Shown: positions 16,654 to 27,598, counted from the first letter of the stretch. The stretch: DNA of 53,048 bases from Marinobacterium weihaiense (GCF_019061305.1 NZ_JAHQZT010000018.1:1-53048); one strand, 5' to 3'. Notes: generated by a model from the letters alone, not told the origin. Numbers and translations: made by a program.

Positions 16654-19590
16654 TTTGACCACCCTGACACTGCTGGGCTGCGGCTACCTGCTGTCCCTGT
16701 TTGGTGCCGCCTGGCTGAGCGAGCGCAAGCGCCTGCCGGAACGGCTGGTACGCCACCCGCTGGTGCATGTGCTGGCCTTGGGTGTTTTTGCCAGCGCCTG
16801 GACCTTTTACGGCATCTTTGGCGTCGCCTACGCGTCCGGCTATGCCTATCTGATTTCCTATCTGGGGGCCTCGGCAGCCTTCATGCTGGCCCCTCTGATC
16901 ATGGTCCCCATTTTGCGCATTACCCGGCGCCACCAGCTCAGCTCTCTGGCCGACCTCTTTGCCTTCCGCTTTCGCAGCGGGCGCGTCGGTACGCTGACCA
17001 CCCTGTTGACCCTGTTCATCAGCCTGCCGCTGATTTCGATCCAGATTCAGGCCCTGGCCGACTCGCTGCCGATGCTGAACCAACAGATCTCATCGACCCA
17101 GGCCGCCGCCGGGTTCTGTACCGTAATCGCCCTGTTCACACTGCTGTTCGGAGCCCGCCACGCCTCGGTACGCAACAGCCATCAGGGTCTGCTGTTTGCT
17201 ATTGCCACCGAATCGCTGGTGAAGCTGGTCGCTCTGCTGACCATCGCCGGTTATGCCCTGTTTGCCGTACTGGGCGGCCCATCCGGCCTGATCGACTGGC
17301 TGGCGGCCAATCCGACCGCCCTGGAACCACTGCAGCGGGCGCCGGATACCGATCACTGGCAGATACTGCTGCTGGCCTTCTTTGCCTGCGCCTTTGTCAT
17401 GCCGCACATGTTCCATATCGCCTTTACCGAAAACCTGCCCACCGAAAGCCTGTATCGCGCCAGCTGGGGCGTGCCTCTGTTCCTGCTGCTGCTGGCTCTG
17501 TGTGTACCACCCATTCTATGGGCGGCGGTCAAAAGCGACGCCATCAGCAACCCAGAGTACATGGTGCTGCAGCTGGGGCAGGCATTGAAACTGCCCTGGC
17601 TGGGTGTGCTGGCGTTTATCGGCGGATTGTCGGCCGCCAGCGGCATCATTATTGTCGCCACCGTTGCCCTGGCATCCATGCTGCAGAACCACGTGGTGCT
17701 GCCACTGGTGCGGGTGCCGGACAACGTGCGCTTCTACGCCTGGCTGCTGTGGATCCGCCGCCTGATCATCCTCGGCGTGCTGCTGGGCAGCTTTCTGTTC
17801 TTTCAATTCATTGGTCATCGCTTCGATCTGAACCAGCTCGGCTTGCTGGCCTTTATCGCTTTTCTGCAGTTCCTGCCCGGTGTACTGGCCACCCTGTACT
17901 GGCCTGGTGCCAGCCGTCACGGTTTTCTGGCCGGTATCCTGGCCGGTTTCAGCGTCTGGGGGCTGGGCCTGCTGCTGCCGATGATGGGCCTGCTGGGCAG
18001 CGGTGAAACACCCGGTCTGCCGGCGTCCCAGGGCTATGCGATGGCGCTGCTGTCGCTGCTGGCCAATGCGCTGGCCCTGGTCAGCATCTCGATGCTGTTT
18101 CCCGGCAGTCGCGAAGAACGCCTGGCCGCCGATGCTTGCATGCTCAATGCCTTGCCACGCCCCAGCGGTCAGGGCATCCAGGTGCAAAGCGAAGCCGATT
18201 TTATCGACCGGTTGACGCCGCGCCTGGGCGAGCGCCCGGCCCGGCGTGAAGTGCGCCGCGCCCTGCGCGAACTGCAACTGCCGACCGGACGGCTGACACC
18301 GCTGGATACCCTGCGGCTGCGCTCGCAGCTGGAGCAGAACCTGTCCGGCCTGCTCGGGCCGGTGGAGGCCGCCGCCCTGCTGGCGCCATTGGATGCCCCC
18401 GCCGGGCATGACTTCAAAGGGCGGGATGTGCATCTGCTGGAACAGCAGCTTGAAACCTATGATCAGCGCCTGTCGGGGCTCGCGGCCGAGCTGGACCAAT
18501 TACGCCGCTACCATCGTGCCACACTGCAACGCTTGCCGATTGGGGTCTGCACTCTGGACGCCAACCGGGAAATCCTGTTCTGGAATGCCGAGCTGGAAAG
18601 CTACACCGGCCTGAGTGCCGACAGCACCTTGGGCACGCCACTGGATCAGCTGCCCGCCCCCTGGACCGAGCTGCTGGTCCCCTTCGCCAGCACCCATACG
18701 CTGCACCAGAGTGCCCAGTGCATCGAACTGGATGGCGCACGGCGTTGGTTCAGCCTGCATAAGGCCTGGCTGGAAGACACGCCCTCGGCACAAGGCATGG
18801 TGTTGTTGATCGAGGAAGAAACCGAGCACCAGCTGATGGCGCGCAAACTGGCACACAGCGAACGCCTGGCGTCCATCGGCCGCTTTGCCGCCGGGGTAGC
18901 ACACGAAATCGGTAACCCGGTCACCGGCATCGCCTGCCTGGCCCAGAACCTGAAGCTGGAAACCGACCTGCCTGAGGTGCTAGACACCGGCGACCAGATT
19001 GTCGATCAGACCCGTCGCATCACCCGTATCGTGCAGTCACTGGTGCGCTTTGCCCACACCGGGCGCCAGGAGGGCCCGGGGTCGCTGGAACCGGTCAACT
19101 TACATGCCTGTGCGGCTGAAGCCATTCACCTGGTCAGCCTCGACAGCCGCAGTCGCCAACAGAGCTTCATCAACGACATTGCACCGGACCTGATGATTCA
19201 GGGCGACCTGCAGCTGCTGCTACAGGTGTTCGTCAACCTGCTTAACAACGCCAGCGACGCCTCACCCGCCGACGGTGAAATCCGGCTGACCTCGGAACAG
19301 AATGAGCACAGCAGCCGCGTGCTGATCACCGACACCGGCACCGGCATTGCCCCCGAGCATCTGGAGCAGCTGTTCGAACCCTTCTTCACCACCAAGGAGC
19401 CCGGCAAGGGCACCGGGCTGGGCTTGCCTTTGGTCTACAACATCATTACGCAGCACTATGGTAATATCGAAATCTTGAGTCCGGCCGACAAGAAACAGAA
19501 CAAAGGCACTCGGGTCGTTATCACCTTACCCCGGCTGCAGCAGAGCATGCTGTCTGCGCTGTCGGAGGCAGATGGAGAAGGTTTGTCCGG

Positions 19591-19594
<4 letters not shown>
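16643..19594 (+). CDS. cbrA: Sensor histidine kinase CbrA with transporter-like N-terminus
   Basis: Inner-membrane sensor of the CbrAB carbon/nitrogen balance system. It has 983 residues. About residues 1-500 hold 12-13 hydrophobic segments of the sodium/solute symporter (SLC5-like) type, which in Pseudomonas can transport histidine. A linker follows (STAC-like, about 520-610), then a PAS domain (about 630-740, LPIGVCTLDANREILFWN), a HisKA domain with phospho-acceptor VAHEIGNP (His near 754) and a HATPase_c domain with NLLNNASDA, DTGTGI and GTGLGLPLVYN. It overlaps the small upstream ORF by 11 bases and cbrB by 4. Expected to phosphorylate CbrB. Confidence 0.95.
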
Positions 19595-20980
<1,386 letters not shown>

Positions 20981-20985
<5 letters not shown>

Positions 20986-21057
20986 CCTCAGGTAACACTC
21001 ACAAGTGTTACCGAACTACCCAAGCCCGCACGAATAACGTGGTTTCAGGTAACACTC
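20981..21057 (+). promoter_or_regulatory. Clustered GTAACA sites, probable CbrB enhancer
   Basis: A 9-bp-arm palindrome GGTAACACT / AGTGTTACC with a 4-base spacer occupies 20991-21012. A 13-base exact direct repeat, TCAGGTAACACTC, occurs at 20988-21000 and again at 21045-21057. A further GGTAAC half-site overlaps the cbrB stop at 20981-20986. GTAACA/TGTTAC half-sites are what is known for CbrB upstream of crcZ in Pseudomonas. The centre of the palindrome is about 150 bases upstream of the predicted start of transcription, a normal enhancer distance for an NtrC-type activator. Confidence 0.75.
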
Positions 21058-21128
21058 TGTTGTTTTTTTCATACCCTTATTCGGACTATAAAAACAAAAA
21101 CCTTATAAAACATTAAGTTACATTTTTT

Positions 21129-21142
21129 GGCACGCGCCCTGC
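21129..21142 (+). promoter_or_regulatory. Sigma-54 (-24/-12) promoter of the CrcZ-like RNA
   Basis: GGCACGCGCCCTGC has the invariant GG (21129-21130) and GC (21141-21142) exactly 10 bases apart, within a TTGGCACG...TGCAT context close to consensus. Start of transcription is expected near 21154. The 65 bases upstream are strongly A/T-rich, suitable for IHF-assisted looping, although I find no full IHF consensus. Confidence 0.85.
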
Positions 21143-21153
21143 ATTATATTTAG

Positions 21154-21352
21154 CAGAACAACAACAACGTACACCCTGAAGCTCGCTCGGCAATAAAAAT
21201 AACAATAGAGCGAATGGATGAGTGACCTGCCTCGAATAAAAATAACAACGAGGCTTAGTCGGTCGATAAAGTGGCACTGCAGCGCTCCCCAATCAGTGCT
21301 CTTAGGAACAAAAACAACAAGCTAAGTTTTATGTTGCCACTTTTCGACCGAC
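21154..21352 (+). ncRNA. crcZ: CrcZ-like Hfq/Crc-sequestering small RNA
   Basis: No protein gene fits this 520-base gap. The predicted RNA begins about CAGAACAACAACAAC, resembling the 5' end of Pseudomonas CrcZ. It carries four A-rich CA motifs (AAnAAnAA type): 21157-21168; 21192-21205 in the loop of a TCGCTC/GAGCGA stem; 21235-21248 filling the loop of a perfect GCCTCG/CGAGGC stem; and 21307-21320 in the loop of a CTTAG/CTAAG stem. The last is enclosed by a long outer stem (21258-21276 with 21335-21352). Such motifs bind Hfq with Crc, and the RNA titrates them to lift catabolite repression. The 3' end is uncertain: no U-run follows 21352, so the RNA may be longer. Position between cbrB and pcnB equals crcZ in Pseudomonas. 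Confidence 0.85.
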
Positions 21353-21453
21353 ACCCCCCACTCTCGCTACCCCCCTTCTATATCTGTCAACGTTACGCCC
21401 CTGCTTCTTCATTCCACCTGCCTAAGGGCAACCTTATGCTCAGGATAGTCAGG

Positions 21454-21462
21454 TGTTATGAT
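21454..21462 (+). promoter_or_regulatory. Extended -10 promoter candidate for pcnB
   Basis: TGTTATGAT is an extended -10 (TG-N-TATGAT), 44 bases before the pcnB ATG. A weak -35 (TTATGC, 21434-21439) lies 17 bases upstream. It would let pcnB be transcribed independently of the sigma-54-driven RNA. Confidence 0.45.
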
Positions 21463-21505
21463 GCGCCATCCGTGAGCCGTTACAGACAGGGACACAGCAC
21501 GACCC

Positions 21506-22954
21506 ATGCCGAATATTCCAGTTATCATTATCGCCATTCTGGCCGCCGCCCTGGTTGCCTGGATACTGTTGCGCAAACGTACTGGCGCTGCCCGTCAGGC
21601 GGACGTCAGTGCGCCGAATGCTCCCAGCGAGACGCTTGAAAACGGTCGCCGCCGCATTCCAGAATCTGAACATCAGATCCCGCGCCGCTACCTCGACGAC
21701 AATGCCATGAAAGTGGTGTATCGCCTGGAGGATGCCGATCACGAAGGCTATCTGGTCGGGGGCTGTATCCGCGACCTGCTGCGCGGTCTCAAACCGAAAG
21801 ACTTCGATATCGCCACCTCGGCCCATCCCGAGGAAGCCGAGGAACTGTTCCGCCGCGGACGCCTGATCGGTCGCCGCTTCAAGCTGTTGCATGTACGCTT
21901 CGGTCGCGAAGTGATCGAAGTGGCCACCTTCCGCGCATCACACGACCAGGGAGAGGCCGGCCGCGAACAGGCCCGTACCGCCGATACCGGGATGATTCTG
22001 CGCGACAACGTTTACGGCACCATCGAAGAGGATGCCCTGCGCCGTGATTTCACCGTCAATGCGCTGTATTACGATGCCAAGGATCACAGCATCCTCGACT
22101 TCGCCGGCGGTTATGATGATCTCAAAAATAACCGCCTGCGCATGATCGGTGATGCCAACGCCCGTTACCGCGAAGATCCGGTACGGATGCTGCGCGCCGC
22201 CCGCTTTGCGGCCAAGCTGGGCTTCGAGATCGAGTCCGACACCGCCGAGCCGATTCGGGAACTGGCGCCATTGATGCGCAACGTGTCACCGGCGCGCCTG
22301 TTCGATGAAGTGCTCAAGCTGCTGCAAAGCGGCCACGGTGAAGCCTCCTACCGCCAGCTGCAGCGCTTCGGCCTGTTCCAGTACCTGTTCCCGCTGACCG
22401 ACCAGGCACTGGAAAGCGACGACTATCCGGTCGAAACCCTGCTGATCAACGCCCTGTGCAACACCGATCGCCGCCTGGCCCAGAATAAGAGTGTTACCCC
22501 GGCTTTCCTGTTTGCAGCCCTGCTCTGGTACCCGCTGCAATTGCGCATGCGCGAACTAGAAGCCGCCGGCACCGACCTGCCACCGATTCCGCTGCTGCAT
22601 GAGGCGGCCAACCAGGTGCTGGGCGAGCAGGTCAAGTGCACCGCCATTCCGCGCCGCTTCTCCACCCCGGTACGCGAGATCTGGGAACTGCAGCTGCGCC
22701 TGCCGCGCCGCCAGGGCAAGAAGGCCGACCAGCTGATGGAACACCCGCGTTTCCGTGCCGCCTACGACCTGCTGCTGTTGCGAGAAAACAGCGGTGAAGA
22801 TCTGGGCGGGCTGAGCCAGTGGTGGACCGACTATCAGGTCGCCAACCCGGTCAGCCGTCGCGAAATGATGCCGGAAGAACAGAGCGACAGGCCCAAGCGC
22901 AAGCGCCGTCGCCGTCCGCGCAAGCGTCCGAACCAGCCGCCGCAGGGGGAGTAA
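21506..22954 (+). CDS. pcnB: Poly(A) polymerase I with N-terminal membrane-anchor-like segment
   Basis: Adds 3' A-tails that mark RNAs for decay. It has 482 residues. The nucleotidyltransferase head has LVGGCIRDLLRG followed by the catalytic DFDIAT (near residue 100). The central RNA-binding/neck region includes RRDFTVNALYYD and RFAAKLGFEIE. The tail is highly basic (RPKRKRRRRPRKR). Unusually, residues about 4-24 (IPVIIIAILAAALVAWILLR) form a convincing hydrophobic helix before basic residues, as in a membrane anchor. The first ATG has only a weak ribosome site (CAGGGAC), and a start inside the gene would remove the helix. Followed by folK after 2 bases. Confidence 0.93.
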   Translation: MPNIPVIIIAILAAALVAWILLRKRTGAARQADVSAPNAPSETLENGRRRIPESEHQIPRRYLDDNAMKVVYRLEDADHEGYLVGGCIRDLLRGLKPKDFDIATSAHPEEAEELFRRGRLIGRRFKLLHVRFGREVIEVATFRASHDQGEAGREQARTADTGMILRDNVYGTIEEDALRRDFTVNALYYDAKDHSILDFAGGYDDLKNNRLRMIGDANARYREDPVRMLRAARFAAKLGFEIESDTAEPIRELAPLMRNVSPARLFDEVLKLLQSGHGEASYRQLQRFGLFQYLFPLTDQALESDDYPVETLLINALCNTDRRLAQNKSVTPAFLFAALLWYPLQLRMRELEAAGTDLPPIPLLHEAANQVLGEQVKCTAIPRRFSTPVREIWELQLRLPRRQGKKADQLMEHPRFRAAYDLLLLRENSGEDLGGLSQWWTDYQVANPVSRREMMPEEQSDRPKRKRRRRPRKRPNQPPQGE

Positions 22955-22956
22955 GC

Positions 22957-23439
22957 GTGACCCGCGTATACATTGGCCTGGGCAGCAATCTGGAAGACCC
23001 GCGCCAGCAGGTCTCGGATGCACTGCTCGAGCTGGATGATATTCCGGCCAGCCGTGTGGTTGCCCGCTCCTCCCTGTACCGCTCGGACCCCGTCGGTCCG
23101 CCGGGGCAGCCGGACTATGTCAACGCCGTAGCCGCGCTGGAAACCGAGCTGGCGCCAGAAACGCTGCTGGATGCCCTGCAGGCGATCGAGCAGGCCCATC
23201 AACGGGTGCGCAAGATCCACTGGGGCCCGCGCACCCTGGATCTGGATATCCTGCTGTATGGTGACCACATCATCGACAGCGAACGCCTGATCATTCCCCA
23301 CGCCTGGATGCTGGAGCGCAACTTCGTGCTCTGGCCGCTGGCCGAGATCGCGCCGGATCTGCACTTGCCCGACGGCAGCGAACTGCGCCGTCACCTAGTC
23401 CATTGTCCACTGGGCACGCTGGAACGGATCCCGCTATAA
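22957..23439 (+). CDS. folK: HPPK: 6-hydroxymethyldihydropterin pyrophosphokinase
   Basis: Transfers pyrophosphate from ATP to 6-hydroxymethyl-7,8-dihydropterin in folate biosynthesis, just before FolP (also in this window). The GTG at 22957, two bases after the pcnB stop and preceded by AGGGGGAG, gives a 160-residue protein starting VTRVYIGLGSNL, the usual N-terminus. An in-frame upstream start would extend it into pcnB and is not needed. Motifs: RSSLYRSDPVGPPGQPDYVNAV split over the pterin site, and GPRTLDLDILLYGD with the Mg-binding aspartates. Likely co-transcribed with pcnB; panB follows after 51 bases. Confidence 0.94.
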   Translation: MTRVYIGLGSNLEDPRQQVSDALLELDDIPASRVVARSSLYRSDPVGPPGQPDYVNAVAALETELAPETLLDALQAIEQAHQRVRKIHWGPRTLDLDILLYGDHIIDSERLIIPHAWMLERNFVLWPLAEIAPDLHLPDGSELRRHLVHCPLGTLERIPL

Positions 23440-23490
23440 TCGCCGCAAGCCGAACTGGATCGGCGTCTCATTGATAACAAAGAGAATGCT

Positions 23491-24285
23491 ATGAGTAACA
23501 TCACGCTGCATACCCTGAGCGCCCGTAAACAGGCGGGTGAAAAGTTTGCCGTACTGACCGCCTACGATGCCACCTTTGCCCATCAGGTCAGCAGTGCCGG
23601 TATCGAGATGATCCTCGTCGGTGACTCCCTCGGCATGGTATTGCAGGGCCAGGACAGCACCCTGCCCGTTACTGTTGAAGAGATGGCCTACCACACCGCC
23701 AGCGTTGCCCGCGGCAACCAGGGCGCCATGATCATGGCTGACCTGCCCTTCATGAGCTACGCCACGCCGGAACAGGCGATGGAGAGCGCCGCCACGCTAA
23801 TGCAGGCCGGTGCGCACATCGTCAAGCTGGAAGGCGGTGACTGGCTGTGCGAAAGCGTCAGCCTGCTGGCCGAGCGTGGCGTGCCCGTGTGTGCCCACCT
23901 GGGCCTGACCCCGCAAGCGGTCAACAAGCTGGGCGGTTACCGGGTGCAGGGCCGCGACAAGCACAGCGCCCTGAAAATGCTGGAAGACGCCAAGCGCCTG
24001 GAACAGGCCGGTGCCAGCATGCTGCTGCTGGAATGCGTGCCCTCGCTGCTGGCCGAGGAAATCACCCGCAACGTCGACATCCCCGTGATCGGCATTGGCG
24101 CCGGCCCGCACACCGATGCCCAGGTTCTGGTCATGCATGACATGCTCGGCGTGACCACCGGCCGTATCCCGAAGTTCGTCAAGAACTTCATGGCCGACGC
24201 CGACAGTGTCCAGGAGGCCTTCCGCCAGTACGGCGAGCAGGTGCGCAACGGCCAATTCCCGGCTGAAGAACACGGATTCGAGTAA
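23491..24285 (+). CDS. panB: Ketopantoate hydroxymethyltransferase
   Basis: First committed step of pantothenate (CoA) synthesis: alpha-ketoisovalerate plus methylene-THF gives ketopantoate. It has 264 residues, the normal length. Seen: [18 protein letters not shown], the metal site in [11 protein letters not shown] (Asp), HLGLTPQ near 136 and [20 protein letters not shown] split across the active-site loop. An AAAGAGAA purine stretch precedes the ATG. It uses a folate cofactor, which fits the folK neighbour, and is followed by panC after 2 bases. Confidence 0.97.
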   Translation: MSNITLHTLSARKQAGEKFAVLTAYDATFAHQVSSAGIEMILVGDSLGMVLQGQDSTLPVTVEEMAYHTASVARGNQGAMIMADLPFMSYATPEQAMESAATLMQAGAHIVKLEGGDWLCESVSLLAERGVPVCAHLGLTPQAVNKLGGYRVQGRDKHSALKMLEDAKRLEQAGASMLLLECVPSLLAEEITRNVDIPVIGIGAGPHTDAQVLVMHDMLGVTTGRIPKFVKNFMADADSVQEAFRQYGEQVRNGQFPAEEHGFE

Positions 24286-24287
24286 TC

Positions 24288-25127
24288 ATGCAAACGCTAC
24301 ACACCCTCGCGGAGCTGCGTGCGGCGGTCCAGCAACACCGCCGCAACGGCAAGCGCATCGCGCTGGTGCCCACCATGGGCAACCTGCACCGCGGTCACCT
24401 GCGGCTGGTCAAGACGGCACTGCAGCACGCGGATATCGTCATCACCAGTATCTTCGTCAACCCACTGCAGTTCGGGGCCAATGAGGATCTGGACAGCTAC
24501 CCGCGCACCCTAGCCGAAGATCAGCAACAGCTGGCGGCCGAAGGCTGTCACCTGCTGTTCGCGCCCTCGGTCGCGGAAGTCTACCCCGACGGGCAGGACG
24601 CTCAGACCCTGGTGGAAGTGCCGGGTCTGTCCGACCTGTACTGCGGTGCCAGCCGTCCGGGCCACTTCCGCGGCGTCAGCACCGTCGTCTGCAAGCTGTT
24701 CAACATGGTACAGCCGGATGTGGCTGTGTTCGGGCTCAAGGATTATCAGCAGGTCGCGGTCATCCGCAAGATGGTGCGAGACCTGTGCATTCCCGTCGAG
24801 ATCATCGGCGTGCCCACGGAACGCGCCGACAGCGGTCTGGCACTGAGCTCGCGCAACGGCTACCTCAGCGCCGAGGAACTGGCACGGGCACCCGCCCTGC
24901 AGCGTGTGCTGCAGCAGGTTGCCAGCGCCGTGCGCGGTGGCGAGCAGAACTTTGACCTGCTGGAGCAGCAGGCCCAGGCCGAGCTGGAAGCGGCCGGCTT
25001 CAGCCGCGACTACTTCCGCATCGTCAATCGCTACACCCTGCTGCCTGCCGAACCGAACGATGACAAGGTGATTCTGGCAGCGGCCCGCCTGGGACCCGCC
25101 CGCCTGATCGACAACCTCGAAATCTGA
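24288..25127 (+). CDS. panC: Pantothenate synthetase
   Basis: Condenses pantoate and beta-alanine with ATP. It has 279 residues. The HIGH-type motif is in [14 protein letters not shown], where HRGH replaces the more common [22 protein letters not shown], the FRGVSTVV region, FGLKDYQQ and the KMSKS-like SSRNGYLS follow in order. It starts 2 bases after panB and is ended by a clear intrinsic terminator. No panD follows in this window. Confidence 0.97.
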   Translation: MQTLHTLAELRAAVQQHRRNGKRIALVPTMGNLHRGHLRLVKTALQHADIVITSIFVNPLQFGANEDLDSYPRTLAEDQQQLAAEGCHLLFAPSVAEVYPDGQDAQTLVEVPGLSDLYCGASRPGHFRGVSTVVCKLFNMVQPDVAVFGLKDYQQVAVIRKMVRDLCIPVEIIGVPTERADSGLALSSRNGYLSAEELARAPALQRVLQQVASAVRGGEQNFDLLEQQAQAELEAAGFSRDYFRIVNRYTLLPAEPNDDKVILAAARLGPARLIDNLEI

Positions 25128-25151
25128 CGCTTGCTGCATCGCACAAACCAG

Positions 25152-25187
25152 AAGGCCTGGCTATGTAAATAAAGCCCGGCCTTTTTT
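25152..25187 (+). terminator. Intrinsic terminator after panC
   Basis: AAGGCC-T-GGCT pairs with AGCC-C-GGCCTT (one internal mismatch) across an A/T-rich loop, and is followed by six Ts. It ends the pcnB-folK-panB-panC transcript. Confidence 0.8.
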
Positions 25188-25380
25188 GTGCATTGCAACA
25201 ACATGAGCGCTTGGTCTACTTGACACTTCCTTCCCGCATCGCGCAGACTCAAGTGAGCCCCGGCTGCGTTCAGCCCGGTCCCTACCTGTGTGCAGTATGC
25301 CATGCAACACGACGGTCACCTGATGCCGCTAGCATGGTCACAGGCTCAATAATGATATGAATGAAAGAGGCACACTTACT

Positions 25381-26562
25381 ATGCGCGATGTTGTGATCGT
25401 TGCCGCCGGTCGTACGGCGGTGGGTGCATTCAATGGTTCGCTCTCCTCGCTGTCTGCTGCATCCCTGGGTACAACCGTTCTGCAAGGCCTGATCGAACAG
25501 ACCGGCCTGAATCCGGCCGAGGTGGACGAAGTCATTCTGGGTCAGGTGCTGACCGCCGGCTGTGGCCAGAACCCGGCCCGCCAGGCCATGATCAACGCCG
25601 GCATCCCGCAGGAAGTGCCTGCCCTGACCATCAACAAGGTGTGCGGCTCCGGCCTCAAGGCCCTGCAGCTGGCCACCCAGGCGATTCGCTGCGGTGATGC
25701 TGACGTGATCATTGCCGGCGGCCAGGAAAGCATGTCCCAGTCACCGCATCTGCTGCCCAACTCCCGCAACGGCGCGCGCATGGGCGACTGGAAAATGGTC
25801 GATTCCATGATCAATGACGGTCTCTGGGATGCGTTCAACAACTACCACATGGGCATCACCACCGAGAACATCGTCGAGAAATACGGTTTCACCCGTGAAG
25901 AACAGGACGCCTTCGCCAGCGCGTCCCAGAACAAGGCCGAGGCGGCCGTGACCGCGGGCCGCTTCAAGGACGAGATCATTCCGGTCAGCATTCCGCAGCG
26001 CAAGGGCGACCCGGTGGTGTTCGACACCGATGAGCAGCCGCGCTTCGGCTGCACCGCCGAGGCACTGGGCAAGCTACGTCCGGCCTTCAAGAAAGACGGT
26101 ACCGTGACCGCCGGCAACAGCTCCACCATCAATGACGGTGCCGCCGCCGTGATCCTCTGCTCCGCCGAAAAAGCCGCAGCCCTGGGGCTGAAGCCGCTGG
26201 CCCGGATCAAGGCCTACGCCTCGGCCGGGGTCGATCCGGCCATCATGGGCACCGGTCCAATCTGCGCCACCACCAAAGCACTGGAAAAGGCCGGCTGGGG
26301 CATCGATGACCTGGAACTGGTAGAAGCCAACGAAGCCTTCGCGGCGCAGGCCATGTCAGTCAACAAGGATCTGGGCTGGAATACCGATATCGTCAACGTC
26401 AATGGCGGTGCCATTGCCCTGGGCCACCCGATCGGCGCATCCGGCTGCCGCATCCTGGTCAGTCTGGTGCACGAGATGATCAAGCGCGACGCCAAGAAGG
26501 GCCTCGCCACGCTGTGCATCGGCGGTGGCATGGGCACGGCACTGGCCATCGAACGCGACTGA
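25381..26562 (+). CDS. Acetyl-CoA C-acetyltransferase (thiolase)
   Basis: Biosynthetic-type thiolase (AtoB/PhaA group) that interconverts two acetyl-CoA and acetoacetyl-CoA. The ATG at 25381 ([12 protein letters not shown]), preceded by AAAGAGG, gives 393 residues. An ATG 24 bases upstream lies before that ribosome site and is less likely. Catalytic residues are intact: Cys in [11 protein letters not shown] (near 88), His in [14 protein letters not shown] (near 349) and Cys in [11 protein letters not shown] (near 379). It stands alone between two hairpin terminators. With no PHA or ketone-body partners nearby, the pathway (PHB synthesis or degradation of acetoacetyl-CoA) is undecided. Confidence 0.93.
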   Translation: MRDVVIVAAGRTAVGAFNGSLSSLSAASLGTTVLQGLIEQTGLNPAEVDEVILGQVLTAGCGQNPARQAMINAGIPQEVPALTINKVCGSGLKALQLATQAIRCGDADVIIAGGQESMSQSPHLLPNSRNGARMGDWKMVDSMINDGLWDAFNNYHMGITTENIVEKYGFTREEQDAFASASQNKAEAAVTAGRFKDEIIPVSIPQRKGDPVVFDTDEQPRFGCTAEALGKLRPAFKKDGTVTAGNSSTINDGAAAVILCSAEKAAALGLKPLARIKAYASAGVDPAIMGTGPICATTKALEKAGWGIDDLELVEANEAFAAQAMSVNKDLGWNTDIVNVNGGAIALGHPIGASGCRILVSLVHEMIKRDAKKGLATLCIGGGMGTALAIERD

Positions 26563-26582
26563 TCAGCTGTTAGCCGCTCGCC

Positions 26583-26620
26583 TTAACACAACAGCCGCCC
26601 GAGGGCGGCTGTTGTGTTAA
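26583..26620. terminator. Perfect 18-bp hairpin between convergent genes
   Basis: TTAACACAACAGCCGCCC is followed, after GA, by its exact reverse complement. It lies between the convergent thiolase and PTPS-like genes, and the A/T outer ends provide short U-tracts in both directions. Confidence 0.8.
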
Positions 26621-26638
26621 TAGGGCACGACGTTCGGA

Positions 26639-27481
26639 TCAGGCCGCGGCAATGGCGCCCTTGCCGATCCCCTCGAAGGCCCGTACCACCACATCCTCGT
26701 GTCCGTGCTCGGCCTTGATCTCGGTCGCCAGGTGCATGGCGATCTGCTCCACCGTAGTTTCGGTGTCCATGACATAGCAGCACTCTGCCGGCAGCACCAG
26801 CTCAAACGCGCCCTGGGGCGCCGTATAGGCGTAGTGATGCTCGCCATTGGCCTCGGCCTGCAAATGGGCACGGGTACCGATATAAATATCTCGAAAGCGC
26901 TCCGCCCAGATACCTTCCAGCGCCTGGTCACGCTGGCCGTTGCGGTAGATCTCGATGCGCGAGCGATGCCCGTGAGCAATACGCTGGCAGTTGCCATCGT
27001 GTTGCTGCAGGCCATGGCTGTAATGGTAGAAATGGCCGTCGATGCTTTCCGGCACGAATGCCAGCTCGACGCCACGCACCTGATCCGGGAACAGCGCCAG
27101 CAGCTGGTCACGGCACCAGTCGGCCAGCCCCAGGGGTTCGATTTCGGCCGTCGGCACAGCAGCAATGGCCTGCTCGGGTGCCCGACACCAGAAGCGGCGG
27201 CCGTCCGGGTACTGCCAACGGACTTCGGTCATGCCGTCCGCCGTGTCCAGCGCCAGCGACTGCAGACCCGTCGGCACCACCAGCTGATGATCGATATTGG
27301 CATCGAGCCACTGCTTGACGCGGCGCTTGACCACGCCGAAATCACAGATCATGCCCTGCGTATCCAGGCTGCCATCCAGTACCAACTGTACCGCCCAGGA
27401 CTCTCCCAGCAGGCCGCGCTCCGGGTGCAGATAGGAAAAGTCCACATGCGTCAGGTTATCGACAAAAAGCTTCACAGCCAC
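26639..27481 (-). CDS. Tandem 6-pyruvoyltetrahydropterin synthase/QueD-like protein
   Basis: A 280-residue protein made of two T-fold PTPS/QueD-type domains. Domain 1 (about 1-150) has the IDH and late glutamate-like positions (IDHQLV, PESIDG), but the zinc-binding HGH is replaced (LLGESW) and its Cys is missing. Domain 2 (about 150-280) keeps the zinc and catalytic features: YSHGL, CQRIAHGHRSRIEIY (Cys and HGH) and a closing Glu (RAFEGIG). QueD makes 6-carboxytetrahydropterin for queuosine/deazapurine synthesis, normally as a ~120-residue single domain. Whether this fused form does the same is unknown. GluQ in this window acts on queuosine-tRNA, a weak hint of relevance. Confidence 0.8.
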   Translation of the reverse strand: MAVKLFVDNLTHVDFSYLHPERGLLGESWAVQLVLDGSLDTQGMICDFGVVKRRVKQWLDANIDHQLVVPTGLQSLALDTADGMTEVRWQYPDGRRFWCRAPEQAIAAVPTAEIEPLGLADWCRDQLLALFPDQVRGVELAFVPESIDGHFYHYSHGLQQHDGNCQRIAHGHRSRIEIYRNGQRDQALEGIWAERFRDIYIGTRAHLQAEANGEHHYAYTAPQGAFELVLPAECCYVMDTETTVEQIAMHLATEIKAEHGHEDVVVRAFEGIGKGAIAAA

Positions 27482-27598
27482 CTCAACAATCAGATTTAGA
27501 GCGACATTCTAGCGGATTCGGCCCGGGCTTTCACAACGCCCTGTGGTCGTCTGGACCGCTACTATATACTAGACGCTTTAACTGTTTTGCAGGTTCAC

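Noticed and set aside
21271..21639. A 122-codon frame inside the crcZ-like region
   Set aside because: It runs through RNA hairpins and the start of pcnB in another frame; no ribosome site and no protein-like composition.
22819..22956. Extended start for folK inside pcnB
   Set aside because: The GTG at 22957 has an excellent ribosome site and matches the family N-terminus.
23463..23490. A CA-motif-like AACAAAGAGAA at the panB ribosome site, a possible Hfq/Crc target
   Set aside because: It does not fit AAnAAnAA, and ordinary purine-rich ribosome sites look similar.
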